A stretch of 64,000 nucleotides of DNA. Origin: Thermovibrio ammonificans HB-1. Its GTDB lineage: Bacteria; Aquificota; Aquificia; Desulfurobacteriales; Desulfurobacteriaceae. The DNA lies in assembly GCF_000185805.1 (NCBI RefSeq), contig NC_014926.1, positions 390,418 through 454,417 of the forward strand, given 5' to 3'. Below the pieces are notes generated by a model. That model did no database searches. It had not been told where the DNA came from and saw nothing but the letters and a program-made list of their open reading frames with translations. The position numbers and the translations under genes are program-made. Of the stretch, positions 27,890-37,648 are shown piece by piece. The first letter of the stretch is position 1. Every line of letters begins with the position of its first letter.

Positions 27890-29629
27890 TTAAACCGCTT
27901 TCTTGGCTTTCTTCTTGCCGTAGTCGGGTAGTATCATCTCGTGGAGTGCTCCGCCGGGCGGAACCATCGGGAAGACGTCCTCTTCCCTGTCTACTATAAA
28001 GTCTATAACTACCGGGCGGTCGTTTATCGCCATGGCCTCTTTTAGAACCTCTTCAACCTCCTGGGGCCTTTCGGCACGCAGGCCAACGGCGCCCATTGCC
28101 TCAACGAGCCTCACAAAGTCGGGCTGGACGTCTAAGTGAACCTGGGAGTAGTTCCTGTCGTAGAAGATTCCCTGCCACTGGCGGACCATTCCGAGGAAGC
28201 TGTTGTTTATTATGGCAACCTTTATCGGGATGTTGTAGTGGACGGCGGTTACAACCTCCTGCATGTTCATCTGGAATGAGCCGTCTCCCGAGATGCAGAA
28301 AACGGTTTTGTCGGGCCTTCCCACCTTTGCCCCAACGGCTGCCGGAAGACCGAATCCCATAGTTCCCAAACCACCGGAGGTTACAAGCTGCCTGGGGAAG
28401 CGGAACTTGTAGAACTGGGCCGTCCACATCTGGTGCTGGCCCACGTCGGTTGTGATTATCGCCTCTCCCTTTGTGACTTCCCAGATTTTCTCGATTACAA
28501 ACTGGGGCTTGATAACCCTGTCGCTCGGCTCGTACCACAGGGGGTAGCGCTCTGCCCAGCTGCGAACCTTAACTATCCACTTCTCCCTAACTCCGTAAAA
28601 CTCCCTGTTTTTGGCAACCTGCTTTTCAACTTCCGGAAGGAGCTCTTCCAGAACCAGTTTGGCATCGCCTACTATCGGAATGTCTACAGCCCTGTTCTTG
28701 CCTATCTCGGCGCTGTCTATGTCTATGTGGATAACCTTTGCGTTGGGTGCAAACTCCGAGAGCTTCCCGGTAACCCTGTCGTCGAAGCGTGCCCCCACCG
28801 CTATGAGCAGGTCGCACTCCTGAACGGCCATGTTGGCGGCGTACGTACCGTGCATGCCCAGCATGCCGAGGAAGAACGGGTGGTCGCCGGGGACTGCGGT
28901 GAGGCCCATGAGGGTGGCAACCATCGGGATGTTGGCCACTTCCGCCAGCTTTACAACGAGGTCTGCCGCCCCCGACGAGACGGTACCTCCCCCAATGTAG
29001 AGAACCGGCCTTTCGGCGGAGGCTATGGCTTTAGCCGCCCGCTTTATCTGGCCCGGGTGGCCTTTAAGGACCGGCTTGTAACTCCTTATCTGAACAGGGC
29101 TTTTGTACTCCTCTTCGAAGAAGTCTGCAAGCTCCCTCGTTACGTCTTTGGGAAGGTCTACGAGAACAACGCCGGGTCTTCCGGTTCTGGCTATGTAAAA
29201 GGCCTTCTTAACGGTATCGGCAAGCTCTTTAACATCTTTTACGAGAAAGTTATGCTTCGTTATCGGCCTGGTTATGCCAACCGTGTCAACTTCCTGGAAT
29301 GCGTCGTTGCCTATCATGTAGGTGGGAACGTTCCCTGTAAAGGCTACAACCGGAACCGAGTCTATTTGAGCTGTTGCAAGCCCGGTTACGAGGTTTGTTG
29401 CCCCCGGGCCGCTTGTGGCAAAGCAGACGCCCACTTTACCGGTTACCCTTGCGTAACCGTCTGCTGCGTGGGCGGCTCCCTGTTCGTGGCGGGTTAGGTA
29501 GTGTTTTATCGGCGAGAAGGGGAGCCTGTCGTATATGTCTAATACGGCTCCTCCCGGGTATCCGAATATCTTCTCAACGCCTTCAAGCTCTAAGGCCCTT
29601 AAAAGGATTTCTGCTCCGGAGAGCTTCAT
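27890..29629 (-). CDS. ilvB: acetolactate synthase large (catalytic) subunit
   Basis: ThDP- and FAD-dependent condensation of pyruvate with pyruvate or 2-oxobutyrate. 579 residues from ATG 29629, which sits right behind AGGAGGAAGGCT; the in-frame codon 13 positions upstream has no such site. GYPGGAVLDIYD carries the catalytic Glu region (EQGAAHAADGYAR); the ThDP motif is GDGSFQMNMQEVVTAVHYNIPIKVAIINN (only key parts: GDGS and NN). First gene of the ilvBHC operon, divergent from pabB. Confidence 0.96.
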   Translation of the reverse strand: MKLSGAEILLRALELEGVEKIFGYPGGAVLDIYDRLPFSPIKHYLTRHEQGAAHAADGYARVTGKVGVCFATSGPGATNLVTGLATAQIDSVPVVAFTGNVPTYMIGNDAFQEVDTVGITRPITKHNFLVKDVKELADTVKKAFYIARTGRPGVVLVDLPKDVTRELADFFEEEYKSPVQIRSYKPVLKGHPGQIKRAAKAIASAERPVLYIGGGTVSSGAADLVVKLAEVANIPMVATLMGLTAVPGDHPFFLGMLGMHGTYAANMAVQECDLLIAVGARFDDRVTGKLSEFAPNAKVIHIDIDSAEIGKNRAVDIPIVGDAKLVLEELLPEVEKQVAKNREFYGVREKWIVKVRSWAERYPLWYEPSDRVIKPQFVIEKIWEVTKGEAIITTDVGQHQMWTAQFYKFRFPRQLVTSGGLGTMGFGLPAAVGAKVGRPDKTVFCISGDGSFQMNMQEVVTAVHYNIPIKVAIINNSFLGMVRQWQGIFYDRNYSQVHLDVQPDFVRLVEAMGAVGLRAERPQEVEEVLKEAMAINDRPVVIDFIVDREEDVFPMVPPGGALHEMILPDYGKKKAKKAV

Positions 29630-29716
29630 AGCCTTCCTCCTGAATCGTGTAATTGGGAATGATAGCAAATAGCCAAAGGCACTACTATATTTTGAGCAGC
29701 TTACAAGGAGGAGGCC

Positions 29717-31003
29717 GTGAGAGTTTTCGACCTTCCCTTTGCAGACCCGTTTAAGGTGTTCCTCTGGCTGAAGGAGAGGGGATACCCCGTTAGGCTGTTC
29801 CTCGATTCGGCTCAGGTTAACCCCAAAACTGGGCGTTACTCCTTTATCTGTTTAGAGTGTGAGGAGGAGCTGCGCCTTGCCGGTGACCCTGCCGCCTTTG
29901 AGAAGCTCAACCGCCTCTTTTTCGCCCTGAAGGAGCGTTACTCCGCAGGTGACTTACCTTTCGGGCTTTTCGGTTACGTAACCTACGACGCAAACCGCTT
30001 CATAGAGGAGCTTCCCACCCCCTTCGTTAACGACATCGGCATGCCCGAGCTCCACTTCATACTCCCCAAGCAGCTCCTCATCTTCGACAACGTTAAGAGG
30101 AAACTCTACGGCGTTTCCCTTGAAGGGCCTCTGCCGGAGCTGAAAGAGCTCCCCGACTACTGCGGCAGTTACTCGTCGCGCCTTTTGGGCTTTAACATGG
30201 ACAGGGAGTACTTCTACTGGGCGGTGAACCGCATAAAGGAGTTTATAGCCGCAGGAGACACCTTCCAGGTGAACTTCTCTCAGCGGATAGACCTCCTCTT
30301 TGAAGGCGACCCCGTGGCCCTTTACAGCCGTTTAAGGAGCATAAACCCCTCTCCCTTTGCCTTCTACTTTGAGCTCGGCGGGTTTACTGCCGTCTCCTGC
30401 TCCCCCGAGCGCCTCCTTAAGCTGGAGGGGCGCCTCGCCCAAACCAGGCCAATAGCCGGCACCAGGCGGCGGGGCAGAACGGAAGAGGAGGACAGGGCCC
30501 TTGAGCGGGAGCTGTTTCTCTCGGAAAAGGAGCGGGCCGAACACGTTATGCTTGTAGACCTTGAGCGTAACGACCTCGGGAGGGTCTGCCGTTACGGAAC
30601 CGTTGAGGTAGATGAGCTTATGGTTCCCGAGCGCTACTCCCACGTGACCCACATAGTATCAAACGTTCGCGGAATCCTGAGGGAGGACGTTTCGCCGATT
30701 GAGGCCCTTGTTGCTCTTTTCCCCGGAGGAACCATAACGGGGGCTCCCAAGATTAGAACGATGGAGATAATAGCCCAGCTTGAGCCCACCTGGCGGAACC
30801 TCTACACCGGCTCTGTGGGCTACTTGGGGTTCAACGGTGAGGCCGATTTCAACATAGTGATAAGAACCCTGATTCTGAAGGGGAACAGGGCTTACCTTCA
30901 GGTGGGTGCGGGGATTGTTGCAGACTCTCGGCCGGAGAGGGAGTATAGGGAAACCCTCCACAAGGGGAGGGCCCTTCTGGAGTCTTTGGGGGTTGAGCTG
31001 TAG
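29717..31003 (+). CDS. pabB: aminodeoxychorismate synthase component I
   Basis: Makes 4-amino-4-deoxychorismate from chorismate on the way to p-aminobenzoate and folate. At 428 residues it is the usual PabB size. Markers: IAAGDTFQVNFSQR near residues 178-191, TRPIAGTRRRG, MLVDLERNDLGRV and FPGGTITGAPK(I). The GDTFQVNFSQR form favours PabB over TrpE/anthranilate synthase. GTG start after AAGGAGGAGG. It diverges from ilvB, and its stop abuts that of the convergent small RHH-like gene. Confidence 0.88.
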   Translation: MRVFDLPFADPFKVFLWLKERGYPVRLFLDSAQVNPKTGRYSFICLECEEELRLAGDPAAFEKLNRLFFALKERYSAGDLPFGLFGYVTYDANRFIEELPTPFVNDIGMPELHFILPKQLLIFDNVKRKLYGVSLEGPLPELKELPDYCGSYSSRLLGFNMDREYFYWAVNRIKEFIAAGDTFQVNFSQRIDLLFEGDPVALYSRLRSINPSPFAFYFELGGFTAVSCSPERLLKLEGRLAQTRPIAGTRRRGRTEEEDRALERELFLSEKERAEHVMLVDLERNDLGRVCRYGTVEVDELMVPERYSHVTHIVSNVRGILREDVSPIEALVALFPGGTITGAPKIRTMEIIAQLEPTWRNLYTGSVGYLGFNGEADFNIVIRTLILKGNRAYLQVGAGIVADSRPEREYRETLHKGRALLESLGVEL

Positions 31004-31237
31004 TTACTCTTCGGCTTCTGCCTTCTCTTCCTTCTCCTTCTTGCCGGACTCTATAAGCTCTGTAAGCTCTGCTACCGAAGAGGTGGCGAGTTTCTCCTCG
31101 ATTATGGTCCTAATAAGCTTGTTAAGTTTCTGTTCGTTGTTGCCTGCAACCCCGTAAAGGATGTAGTAGAGCCTTTTTGGAATGGAGAGTTTTACCGTTT
31201 TGTTCGCTCTTTTTCCCGCTTTCCTTCCCCTGGCCAT
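31004..31237 (-). CDS. small basic protein, ribbon-helix-helix-like
   Basis: 77 residues, unrecognised. The N-terminus is rich in Arg/Lys (ARGRKAGKRANK), then KTVKLSIPKRLYYILYGVAG and KLNKLIRTIIEEKLA look like the strand-helix-helix pattern of RHH DNA-binding proteins, followed by an acidic Lys/Glu tail. A GGAGG lies nine bases before the ATG, and the upstream stretch contains TAAAAT. It could be a DNA-binding repressor or a nucleoid/ribosome-associated protein. No partner toxin gene is adjacent. Confidence 0.6.
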   Translation of the reverse strand: MARGRKAGKRANKTVKLSIPKRLYYILYGVAGNNEQKLNKLIRTIIEEKLATSSVAELTELIESGKKEKEEKAEAEE

Positions 31238-31308
31238 CTTTATCCTCCGATAAATAATAGTCTTGTTTTGGATTTTACCAAAAATTTTGAATTCTTAGTG
31301 GCTTTTAT

Positions 31309-32277
31309 TCAAGTTTTGAGGATTCTCCTCCCGAGAATGTCGTGGAGGTGGACTATGCCCGTTACCCTGCCCTCGCCGTCTACAACCGGCAGGACCGTTA
31401 TCTTGTGAAGCTCCATCAGCCTTAAGGCCTCCTCACCGAAGGCGTCTTCCCTTATTGTTTTCGGGTTTTCGGTCATTATCTCCTTTATTGGAGTGTTGAG
31501 GTCTGCTCCCCTTTCGAGGGCGCGGCGCAGGTCGCCGTCTGTGAATATTCCGAGCAGCCTCTCACCGTCTTTAACCAGCGTTGCCCCGAGCTTCTTGGCC
31601 GACATCTCTATTATCGCCTCTTTGAGGGTTGCCTCGGGGGGAACTTGGGGCACCTCGCCTCCCTTGTGCATGAGCTCTTTTACCCGGGCCAGCCTTACGC
31701 CCAGCTTACCGCCCGGGTGGAGCCTTGCAAAGTCTTCGCTTGTAAAGCCTTTAACCTTTACCAGGGCGGCCGCAAGGGCGTCGCCCAGGGCAAGGGTTGC
31801 GGTTGTTGAGGAGGTGGGGGCAAGGTTCAGGGGGCACGCCTCCTTCTCTACCCCGAGGTTTATGGTAACGTCTGCCACCTTGGCCAGCGTAGACTCGGGG
31901 TTGCTTGTTATCGCTATTACAGGTATGCCGAAGCTCTTTATAAGCGGGATGATGGAGAGGAGCTCGGCAGTTTCCCCGCTGTTTGAAACGGCTATTACCG
32001 TGTCTTCTCCCTTTAGCATCCCCAGGTCGCCGTGGGCGGCGTCTGTCGGGTGGAGGAAGAAGGCGGGAGTTCCAGTACTTGCAAGCGTTGCCGCTATCTT
32101 CTTACACACCAGACCCGACTTCCCAACTCCCGTAAGGACCACCCTCCCCCTGGTTGAGGCAAGGAGCTCAACGGCCTTAACGAACTCGCCGTTAAGCCGC
32201 TCTGCCAGCCGACCGAGGGTTTCTGCCTCCTCCCTCAGTACTCGCTTGCCTTCTTTTAATATCTCCTCCTTTTCCAT
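31309..32277 (-). CDS. kdsD: arabinose-5-phosphate isomerase
   Basis: Interconverts ribulose 5-phosphate and arabinose 5-phosphate, the precursor of KDO in LPS. 322 residues: SIS domain with TGVGKSGLVCKKIAATLASTG near residues 48-68, HPTDAAHGDLGM and SNSGETAELL, then two CBS domains (about 205-320) ending GRRILKT. The start overlaps the 3' end of the M48 gene by 86 bases, unusually long; the N-terminal helix before the SIS domain is normal for KdsD, so I keep this start. With gmhA it supports an LPS inner core. Confidence 0.93.
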   Translation of the reverse strand: MEKEEILKEGKRVLREEAETLGRLAERLNGEFVKAVELLASTRGRVVLTGVGKSGLVCKKIAATLASTGTPAFFLHPTDAAHGDLGMLKGEDTVIAVSNSGETAELLSIIPLIKSFGIPVIAITSNPESTLAKVADVTINLGVEKEACPLNLAPTSSTTATLALGDALAAALVKVKGFTSEDFARLHPGGKLGVRLARVKELMHKGGEVPQVPPEATLKEAIIEMSAKKLGATLVKDGERLLGIFTDGDLRRALERGADLNTPIKEIMTENPKTIREDAFGEEALRLMELHKITVLPVVDGEGRVTGIVHLHDILGRRILKT

Positions 32278-33088
32278 TTAACCTCCTTAACACCTTCTCC
32301 CTGTAGCGTTCGGCGTTGAAGGGCTGCCTCAACCACGACTTGGGGAACGTCCTTATCCACCTTTCCAAGTTGGCTATCCTCTTTTTGTTCGTGGGGTGGT
32401 CCATGAAGAGCTCCGTCACCCCCGACGGTTTGAACTTCATTAAGGAGTCGAGTATCTGAATGGTCTCCACCGAGGCTACCGGGTTCCAGCCGGCCTTTCC
32501 GGTAAAGTAGGCCCCCATTGCGTCGGCTTCAAACTCCTCCTTTCGGGAGTAGCCGGCGATAACTATCTGGTAGAGGACCTTCAAAACCTCTTCCTCTATG
32601 GGGCTGAGGTTCTTGCCTCCCAGGGTGAGGCTCAGCAGCAGGTTTATCCCGTAGATGAGCTGGAGCCTCCTTATTGCGTGTCTTCCCACTATGTGGCCCG
32701 TTTCGTGGCCTAAAACGAAGGCAAGGTCTGCTTCGTCCTTCAGGTGTTTCAGTAGCCCGGTGTAGATGTATACCCACCCTCCAGGCAGGGAGAAGGCGTT
32801 GAGCTCCGGGCTTTCGATTACTTTGTAGTGGAACTCTATGTCGTGTCTGCCGCATACTGCGGCTATCCTCTGGCCCACCCAGTTTACGTAGCCGTTTATT
32901 ACCGGGTCTTTACACATCTTTGAGCGCCGCTCAATCTGGAGGGCCGCGGCCCTGCCGATGGCCACCTCTTGTGAGGTGGGGATGAGTATGAGCGAGCGCT
33001 CCCCGAACGGCGACGTTTGAACCACTCCGCAGGCAAAGAGAAACAGCGTTAGTGTTAACCCTACCGCCGCTGCATATATTCTCTTCAT
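32192..33088 (-). CDS. M48-family metalloprotease, lipoprotein (BepA/LoiP-like)
   Basis: Zinc protease probably anchored in the outer membrane or periplasm. Signal peptide with lipobox LFAC, lipidated Cys20. The zinc motif HETGH is at residues 128-132, with the third ligand Glu in EEFEADAMG. 298 residues. Homologues degrade misfolded outer-membrane proteins or assist their assembly. The last ~28 residues are basic and Gly/Ser-rich and overlap kdsD by 86 bases, so this tail may be a poorly conserved extension. Divergent from rpoN with 32 bases between. Confidence 0.88.
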   Translation of the reverse strand: MKRIYAAAVGLTLTLFLFACGVVQTSPFGERSLILIPTSQEVAIGRAAALQIERRSKMCKDPVINGYVNWVGQRIAAVCGRHDIEFHYKVIESPELNAFSLPGGWVYIYTGLLKHLKDEADLAFVLGHETGHIVGRHAIRRLQLIYGINLLLSLTLGGKNLSPIEEEVLKVLYQIVIAGYSRKEEFEADAMGAYFTGKAGWNPVASVETIQILDSLMKFKPSGVTELFMDHPTNKKRIANLERWIRTFPKSWLRQPFNAERYREKVLRRLNGKGGDIKRRQASTEGGGRNPRSAGRAA

Positions 33089-33120
33089 AGTGGTTGAATT
33101 GTATCAGCATTCGGGGGACT

Positions 33121-34419
33121 ATGGAGCAGCGTCTTGGGTTCGACCTGAAGCTCTCTCAGCAGCTTCGACTCTCTACGGCTCAGGTTCTCGGCCTTGAGGT
33201 TCTTCAGCTTCCGATTCTTCAGCTTGAAGAGCTTCTCCGCCAAGAGCTTGAGTCCAACCCTCTCATAGAGCTGGAAGAGCCGGAAAGTTCCCCTTCTCCT
33301 GAGGAGGATACCCAACCGGACGACTTCTCGTTTGTAATAGAGGGAGGAAACCTCTTTGTTCCCGAAGAGAGAGAGGAGCTTCCGCTCCCTGCCAAAACCT
33401 CCCTTCAGGAGATTCTGAAGGAGCAGGCCCGCCTGGAGTTCTCCGACGGAGAGCTTCCGGTGGCCCTCTACATAATCGAAAACCTTGACTCCGGGGGCTA
33501 CTTTACAGAGCCCGCCTCTGCTGTTGCGGAGAAGTTCGGCGTTTCGGAGGAGCTCGTTGAGCGGGTGAGGCGCCTAATCACCCGTTTTACTCCCGCAGGC
33601 TGCGGCTCCAGAGACCTTAAAGAGGCGGTGAAGGCTCAGCTCGAAGAGCTGGGAGCCTCCGGTAAGTTCCTGAAGGCTGTTGATTACCTTGAGCTCCTTC
33701 CCCAGGAGGAGCTCTTCCTAAAGAAGAGCGGCCTGAAAAGGAGTGAGCTTAAAGAGTTCAAAGAGCTCCTTAAGAGGGTTGACCCCTCTCCGGGGGCGGA
33801 GCTCGACGCCGCCGTTAAAGTAGAGCCCGACGTTAAGGTGTGGTTAGAGGAGGGCTCTGTTAAGGTCTGGGTTCCGGAGGTGAGGCTCTCCTCCTTCCGA
33901 ATAAACCCCGCCTACCTGCGGCTTGCAGACGAGCAGGAGGTTAAAAAGTTCGTTCGGGAGAAGTACCAGCGAGCGCTCTACCTTAAGAAGGCCCTTGAGC
34001 AGAGGCGAAAGACCCTTGCAGAGATTGCCAGGTGCGTTTTTAACCGTCAGCGCCGTTTCCTCGAAGACGGTAAGAGTTTGAGGCCTTTAAGCTACTCCGA
34101 GGTTGCCGCCGCCGTCAGAATCCACGAGTCTACAGTCAGCAGGGCCGTTAAGGATAAGTTCGTGGAGACCCCTTTTGGAGTTTTCCCTTTTAAGCTCTTT
34201 TTCCCAAAAGGGGTTTCCGGAACCAGCGTGGACTCTGTAAAGGAGGCCATCAGGCGGATAATAGAGTCTGAAGATAAGAGGAAACCGTTAAGCGACAGTA
34301 AAATCGCCCGGCTCCTTGCAGAGCAGGGTATAAAGGTTGCAAGGCGAACGGTTGCCAAGTACCGGGAGGAGATGGGCATACCGGGAGCCTTTAAGCGAAA
34401 AGTCAGGGAGGGAGCGTGA
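33121..34419 (+). CDS. rpoN: RNA polymerase sigma-54 factor
   Basis: Alternative sigma factor that needs AAA+ activators. About 432 residues: region I (LGFDLKLSQQLRLSTAQV, LPILQLEELLRQELESNPLIE), an acidic region II, the core-binding region III, and the RpoN box as ARRTVAKYRE near the end. Start ATG 33121 follows the homologues' MxxxLxLxxxQ pattern. glnE begins inside its stop (GTGA). Pairing sigma-54 with glnE makes sense for nitrogen control, though sigma-54 may also serve flagellar or metabolic genes. Confidence 0.96.
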   Translation: MEQRLGFDLKLSQQLRLSTAQVLGLEVLQLPILQLEELLRQELESNPLIELEEPESSPSPEEDTQPDDFSFVIEGGNLFVPEEREELPLPAKTSLQEILKEQARLEFSDGELPVALYIIENLDSGGYFTEPASAVAEKFGVSEELVERVRRLITRFTPAGCGSRDLKEAVKAQLEELGASGKFLKAVDYLELLPQEELFLKKSGLKRSELKEFKELLKRVDPSPGAELDAAVKVEPDVKVWLEEGSVKVWVPEVRLSSFRINPAYLRLADEQEVKKFVREKYQRALYLKKALEQRRKTLAEIARCVFNRQRRFLEDGKSLRPLSYSEVAAAVRIHESTVSRAVKDKFVETPFGVFPFKLFFPKGVSGTSVDSVKEAIRRIIESEDKRKPLSDSKIARLLAEQGIKVARRTVAKYREEMGIPGAFKRKVREGA

Positions 34420-37067
34420 AACTTCTGGTCGAAAAGCTTAAGAGTTCTCTGCCGCAGGAGTGGCACCCCCTTGTTGAGTTTGTAGAGCGGGAGAAGCTGC
34501 CCAATCCCCGCAGGGCCCTTATCCTGCTGGAGAAGCTCTACAGGAAGGTGAATGCCCTTCCCGAGCCTATGAGGGGGGAGTTCGGAAGCCACGTTGTAAG
34601 GCTCTTTTCCTACTCTCAGTTCCTCGGAGAGTTCCTCGTTCGCCACCCTGAGCTCCTTCCCGAGCTTGAAAGGGTTTACGGGAAAACTCTATCTCCGGCC
34701 GACTTCAGGCCCCCTGTTGAGGGGGAACGCTCCTCTTTCATGAAGGGGCTGAGGGTTTTTAAGCACTTTCACATGTGTAGGGTTTTACTGAGGGATATAC
34801 TGGGGCTTGCTCCCTTCTCGGAGCTGGTTAGGGATGTAACCCTTATCCACAAAGGTGTTACTGCCGCCGCCCTTGAGTTTGCCTCCCGGGAGTTCGAGAG
34901 GCGTTACGGTAAGCCCTCCAGTACCTTCCTTGTTGTCGGTATGGGGAAGGCGGCAGGCTTTGAGCTCAACTACTCTTCCGACCTCGACCTCATATTCGTT
35001 TACGGCAGCCGCTACGGCGAAACGGCCGGAGGCTCTTACGGGAAGCTCCAGAACCACGACTACTTTACCCTCCTTGCTAAAGAGGTTGTTGAGCTTTTAA
35101 GTGCCAACACCCCCGAGGGCATCTGCTGCGTTGTTGACACAAGGCTCAGGCCCAACGGAACTATGGGTCCCCTTGTAAACGACCTTCAGGCCCTTGAGCA
35201 GTATTACACTGCCGTTGCAAGGCCCTGGGAGCGCTTTGCCCTGCTTAAGGCTCAGCCCTTTGCCGGCGACTGCGATGGACTCGGCGTTGAGTTTCTGAAG
35301 CTTACGAGGGCTTTCGTTTTCAGGAAGTACGTTGACCTTACGCTCATAGAGGAGGTTTTGAGGCTCAAGGAGCTCATAAAGGCCAAGGTTCAAAAAAAAG
35401 GCGCCAAAATAGACCTTAAGCTGGGTAAGGGGGGAATCCGGGAGGTTGAGTTTATAGTTCAGGCCTTCCAGCTCATCTACGGCGGGAAGTTCCCCCAGAT
35501 TCGCTCCCGCAATACCCTTGTAGCTTTAAAGAGGCTCTTTAAGTGGGGATTCCTCGACAGGCGCTCCTACACCGACCTCAGGCAGGCCTACCTCTTCTTG
35601 AGGAGGGCCGAGCATATGCTTCAGGTTACCCACTTCAGGCAGACTCAGACCTTTCACCCTGAAAGTGAGGAGGCCGCTGAGCTCGCCCTGAAGATGGGCT
35701 TTGACAGCAGGGAGGCCTTTCTGGCGGCCCTTAGGGAGGTTATGGAGAGGGTAAACGGCTACTTCAACCGCTTCTTCCCCACCGGGGAGAACAGACCCCT
35801 CTCTACGATTACGGAAGAGGACTTAAGGCGTATGGGGTTTGCCGAGCCCGCCGAGGTAAAGCGGTTCATAGAGGTGCTGCTTTCGAGTAAGAAGCTCTCT
35901 CCGGAAGAGCTTAACAGGCTCGACGTTATGGGGGAACGCTTCTTAGAGCTTCTGCTTGAAGCTCCGAGCTCCAAAAACGCCATGAAGAACCTGGTGGCCC
36001 TCTTCGATAGGGAGGAGGGGAAGCTATTCTTCTTCTCGATTCTGAACCAGGTGAACGCTTTAAGGCTTCTCCTCTTTCTCCTCTCCACCAAGGACTTTTT
36101 TATCTCCCGCTTCAGGGCAACACCCGAGCTTGTCGACTTTATCTTCCGTCCGGAGCTCATAGAGGAGCCGGTAACTTCCGAAGTTATAGAGAGGTACTAC
36201 GGCCTTCTCGGTAACCTTCAGCTCGTTAAGAACCTGTTTGAGGTTGTTGCCCTGCTGCGTTACAGGCTTGCAAGAACCAAGGTAGAGGAGTTCTTCGAAG
36301 AGTTTACAACCGTTTGCGACTTCGCCCTTAGTAGAATTTACCGGGAGGTTTCGCCCCCCTTTACGGTGTCGTCTCTGGGCAAGCACGGCAGCCGGGAGAT
36401 GACCGTAGGCTCAGACCTCGACCTCCTCTTTGTCTCGTCTGCCCCTCCGGGCGAGGAGGGAGCTCGCTCTGCCGTTGAGCTCATAAAGAGGCTCGAGGGG
36501 CTGGGCTACGAAGTTGATACAAGGCTCAGGCCTTTCGGCGAGAAAGGGGAGCTCGTTTTCACCTTGAACTACTTCAGAAAGTACCTAAAGGAAAACGCCC
36601 GCCTGTGGGAGCGGCTCGCCTTTACCAGGTTCCGCCCCTTTGCAGGGAGCATCTCTTCGGAAGTTGAGGAGGCGGTAAGGGAGTTTATATTCTCCGAGCC
36701 CTTGAATCTTGAGACCTTAGAGGGCATAGTTCAGATGAGGGAACGGCTCGAAAGGGAGCTCGGCAGGAAGGAGCCCTTAAAGTACGGCAGGGGCGGCACC
36801 GTTGACCTTGACTTTATCTCCTACACCTACCAGCTTTACAGCGGTAAGTGGTTGAGGAATACCCTAAAAGCCCTTAGAACTTTGGCCGAGCAGGAGCCCC
36901 GCTTTGAGCGGCTTGTTGAGCTCTACCGACGGCTGAGACAGGCCGAAACCGAGAAGAGGCTCTTCGGGGAGCTCGTTACCTACGGTGATAGAATAGCCGA
37001 CCTCAGGGAGGAGGTGAGAACTTTTTACCTGGAGTTTACTGAATGGATGAGAGAGAGGCTCTCCTGA
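34416..37067 (+). CDS. glnE: glutamine synthetase adenylyltransferase / adenylyl-removing enzyme
   Basis: Adenylylates and deadenylylates glutamine synthetase according to PII state. 883 residues, a little shorter than the enteric protein. Both nucleotidyltransferase centres are intact: GMGKAAGFELNYSSDLDLIF near residue 173 (adenylyl removal) and LGKHGSREMTVGSDLDLLF near 655 (adenylylation). Each is followed by a GlnD-like helical bundle. Translationally coupled to rpoN (GTGA); the following gene overlaps its end by 25 bases. Confidence 0.95.
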   Translation: MKLLVEKLKSSLPQEWHPLVEFVEREKLPNPRRALILLEKLYRKVNALPEPMRGEFGSHVVRLFSYSQFLGEFLVRHPELLPELERVYGKTLSPADFRPPVEGERSSFMKGLRVFKHFHMCRVLLRDILGLAPFSELVRDVTLIHKGVTAAALEFASREFERRYGKPSSTFLVVGMGKAAGFELNYSSDLDLIFVYGSRYGETAGGSYGKLQNHDYFTLLAKEVVELLSANTPEGICCVVDTRLRPNGTMGPLVNDLQALEQYYTAVARPWERFALLKAQPFAGDCDGLGVEFLKLTRAFVFRKYVDLTLIEEVLRLKELIKAKVQKKGAKIDLKLGKGGIREVEFIVQAFQLIYGGKFPQIRSRNTLVALKRLFKWGFLDRRSYTDLRQAYLFLRRAEHMLQVTHFRQTQTFHPESEEAAELALKMGFDSREAFLAALREVMERVNGYFNRFFPTGENRPLSTITEEDLRRMGFAEPAEVKRFIEVLLSSKKLSPEELNRLDVMGERFLELLLEAPSSKNAMKNLVALFDREEGKLFFFSILNQVNALRLLLFLLSTKDFFISRFRATPELVDFIFRPELIEEPVTSEVIERYYGLLGNLQLVKNLFEVVALLRYRLARTKVEEFFEEFTTVCDFALSRIYREVSPPFTVSSLGKHGSREMTVGSDLDLLFVSSAPPGEEGARSAVELIKRLEGLGYEVDTRLRPFGEKGELVFTLNYFRKYLKENARLWERLAFTRFRPFAGSISSEVEEAVREFIFSEPLNLETLEGIVQMRERLERELGRKEPLKYGRGGTVDLDFISYTYQLYSGKWLRNTLKALRTLAEQEPRFERLVELYRRLRQAETEKRLFGELVTYGDRIADLREEVRTFYLEFTEWMRERLS

Positions 37068-37648
37068 ACTACTACAGGGAGATAAGCCAGTTCCTCGAGG
37101 ACCACTTTGAGGGCTTTCGGCTCGGGGGCCCCTACGATATGGAGGTTATAAGGCAGTGGTTCCGCTACAACCTTCCTCCCTACTACCTGCTCCGTTTGAA
37201 GGATGAGCTTCCCGAGAGCTTCACCCTCCGGGACATAGGCGACTTCGTCTTAAGGCGTTTCCTTTCGGAGAGAAACGTCAGTTTTGTCCCCTCTCCGGTT
37301 GGGCCCTCGAGTGCCCTTGAGCGCCTTGCCCTGCGGGTCAGGGAGATTCTCGGCGAGCTCGGGGTTTCCGACTTCTCGATTGCAGAGCGCATCCTTGAGC
37401 TTGCCGCCGACGACGACCTGTTAGAGGTTGAAAAGGAGCTCTACAGCCTCGAGAAGCACTTTTTCAAGCTGCTTGCCGCCCGCTCACCCTACGCAAAGGA
37501 GTGTAGGGAGTTTGCCCGCAAGAAGCTGGAGCCCTTTAGAACCCGCTGGAGCGACAAAGTTCTGGCCCTAACGGAACAGGCGCTTGTAAAGAGGTGCCTT
37601 TGGGAGAAGCACAATGTCCCCGAGTTCACAACTGCTACGGTTACTTGA
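37043..37648 (+). CDS. hypothetical protein downstream of glnE
   Basis: I do not recognise this 201-residue protein. It appears soluble, mostly alpha-helical and charged, with no signal peptide, membrane segment or metal motif. Notable segments are DMEVIRQWFRYNLPPYYLLRLKDELP near the start and an EREL-type helix rich in Leu and Glu later. It overlaps glnE by 25 bases and the kinase-like gene by 35 bases, so it is translated as part of the rpoN-glnE run. Function unknown. Confidence 0.65.
   Translation: MDEREALLNYYREISQFLEDHFEGFRLGGPYDMEVIRQWFRYNLPPYYLLRLKDELPESFTLRDIGDFVLRRFLSERNVSFVPSPVGPSSALERLALRVREILGELGVSDFSIAERILELAADDDLLEVEKELYSLEKHFFKLLAARSPYAKECREFARKKLEPFRTRWSDKVLALTEQALVKRCLWEKHNVPEFTTATVT

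Noticed and set aside
28433-29497. 354-codon open frame antisense to ilvB
   Set aside because: It lies wholly within the well-conserved ilvB, has no family resemblance, and is a shadow of codon bias.
32192-32277. Frameshift in kdsD or the M48 gene because of their 86-base overlap
   Set aside because: Both proteins have complete conserved domains; the overlap falls in the variable M48 tail and normal KdsD N-terminal helix.
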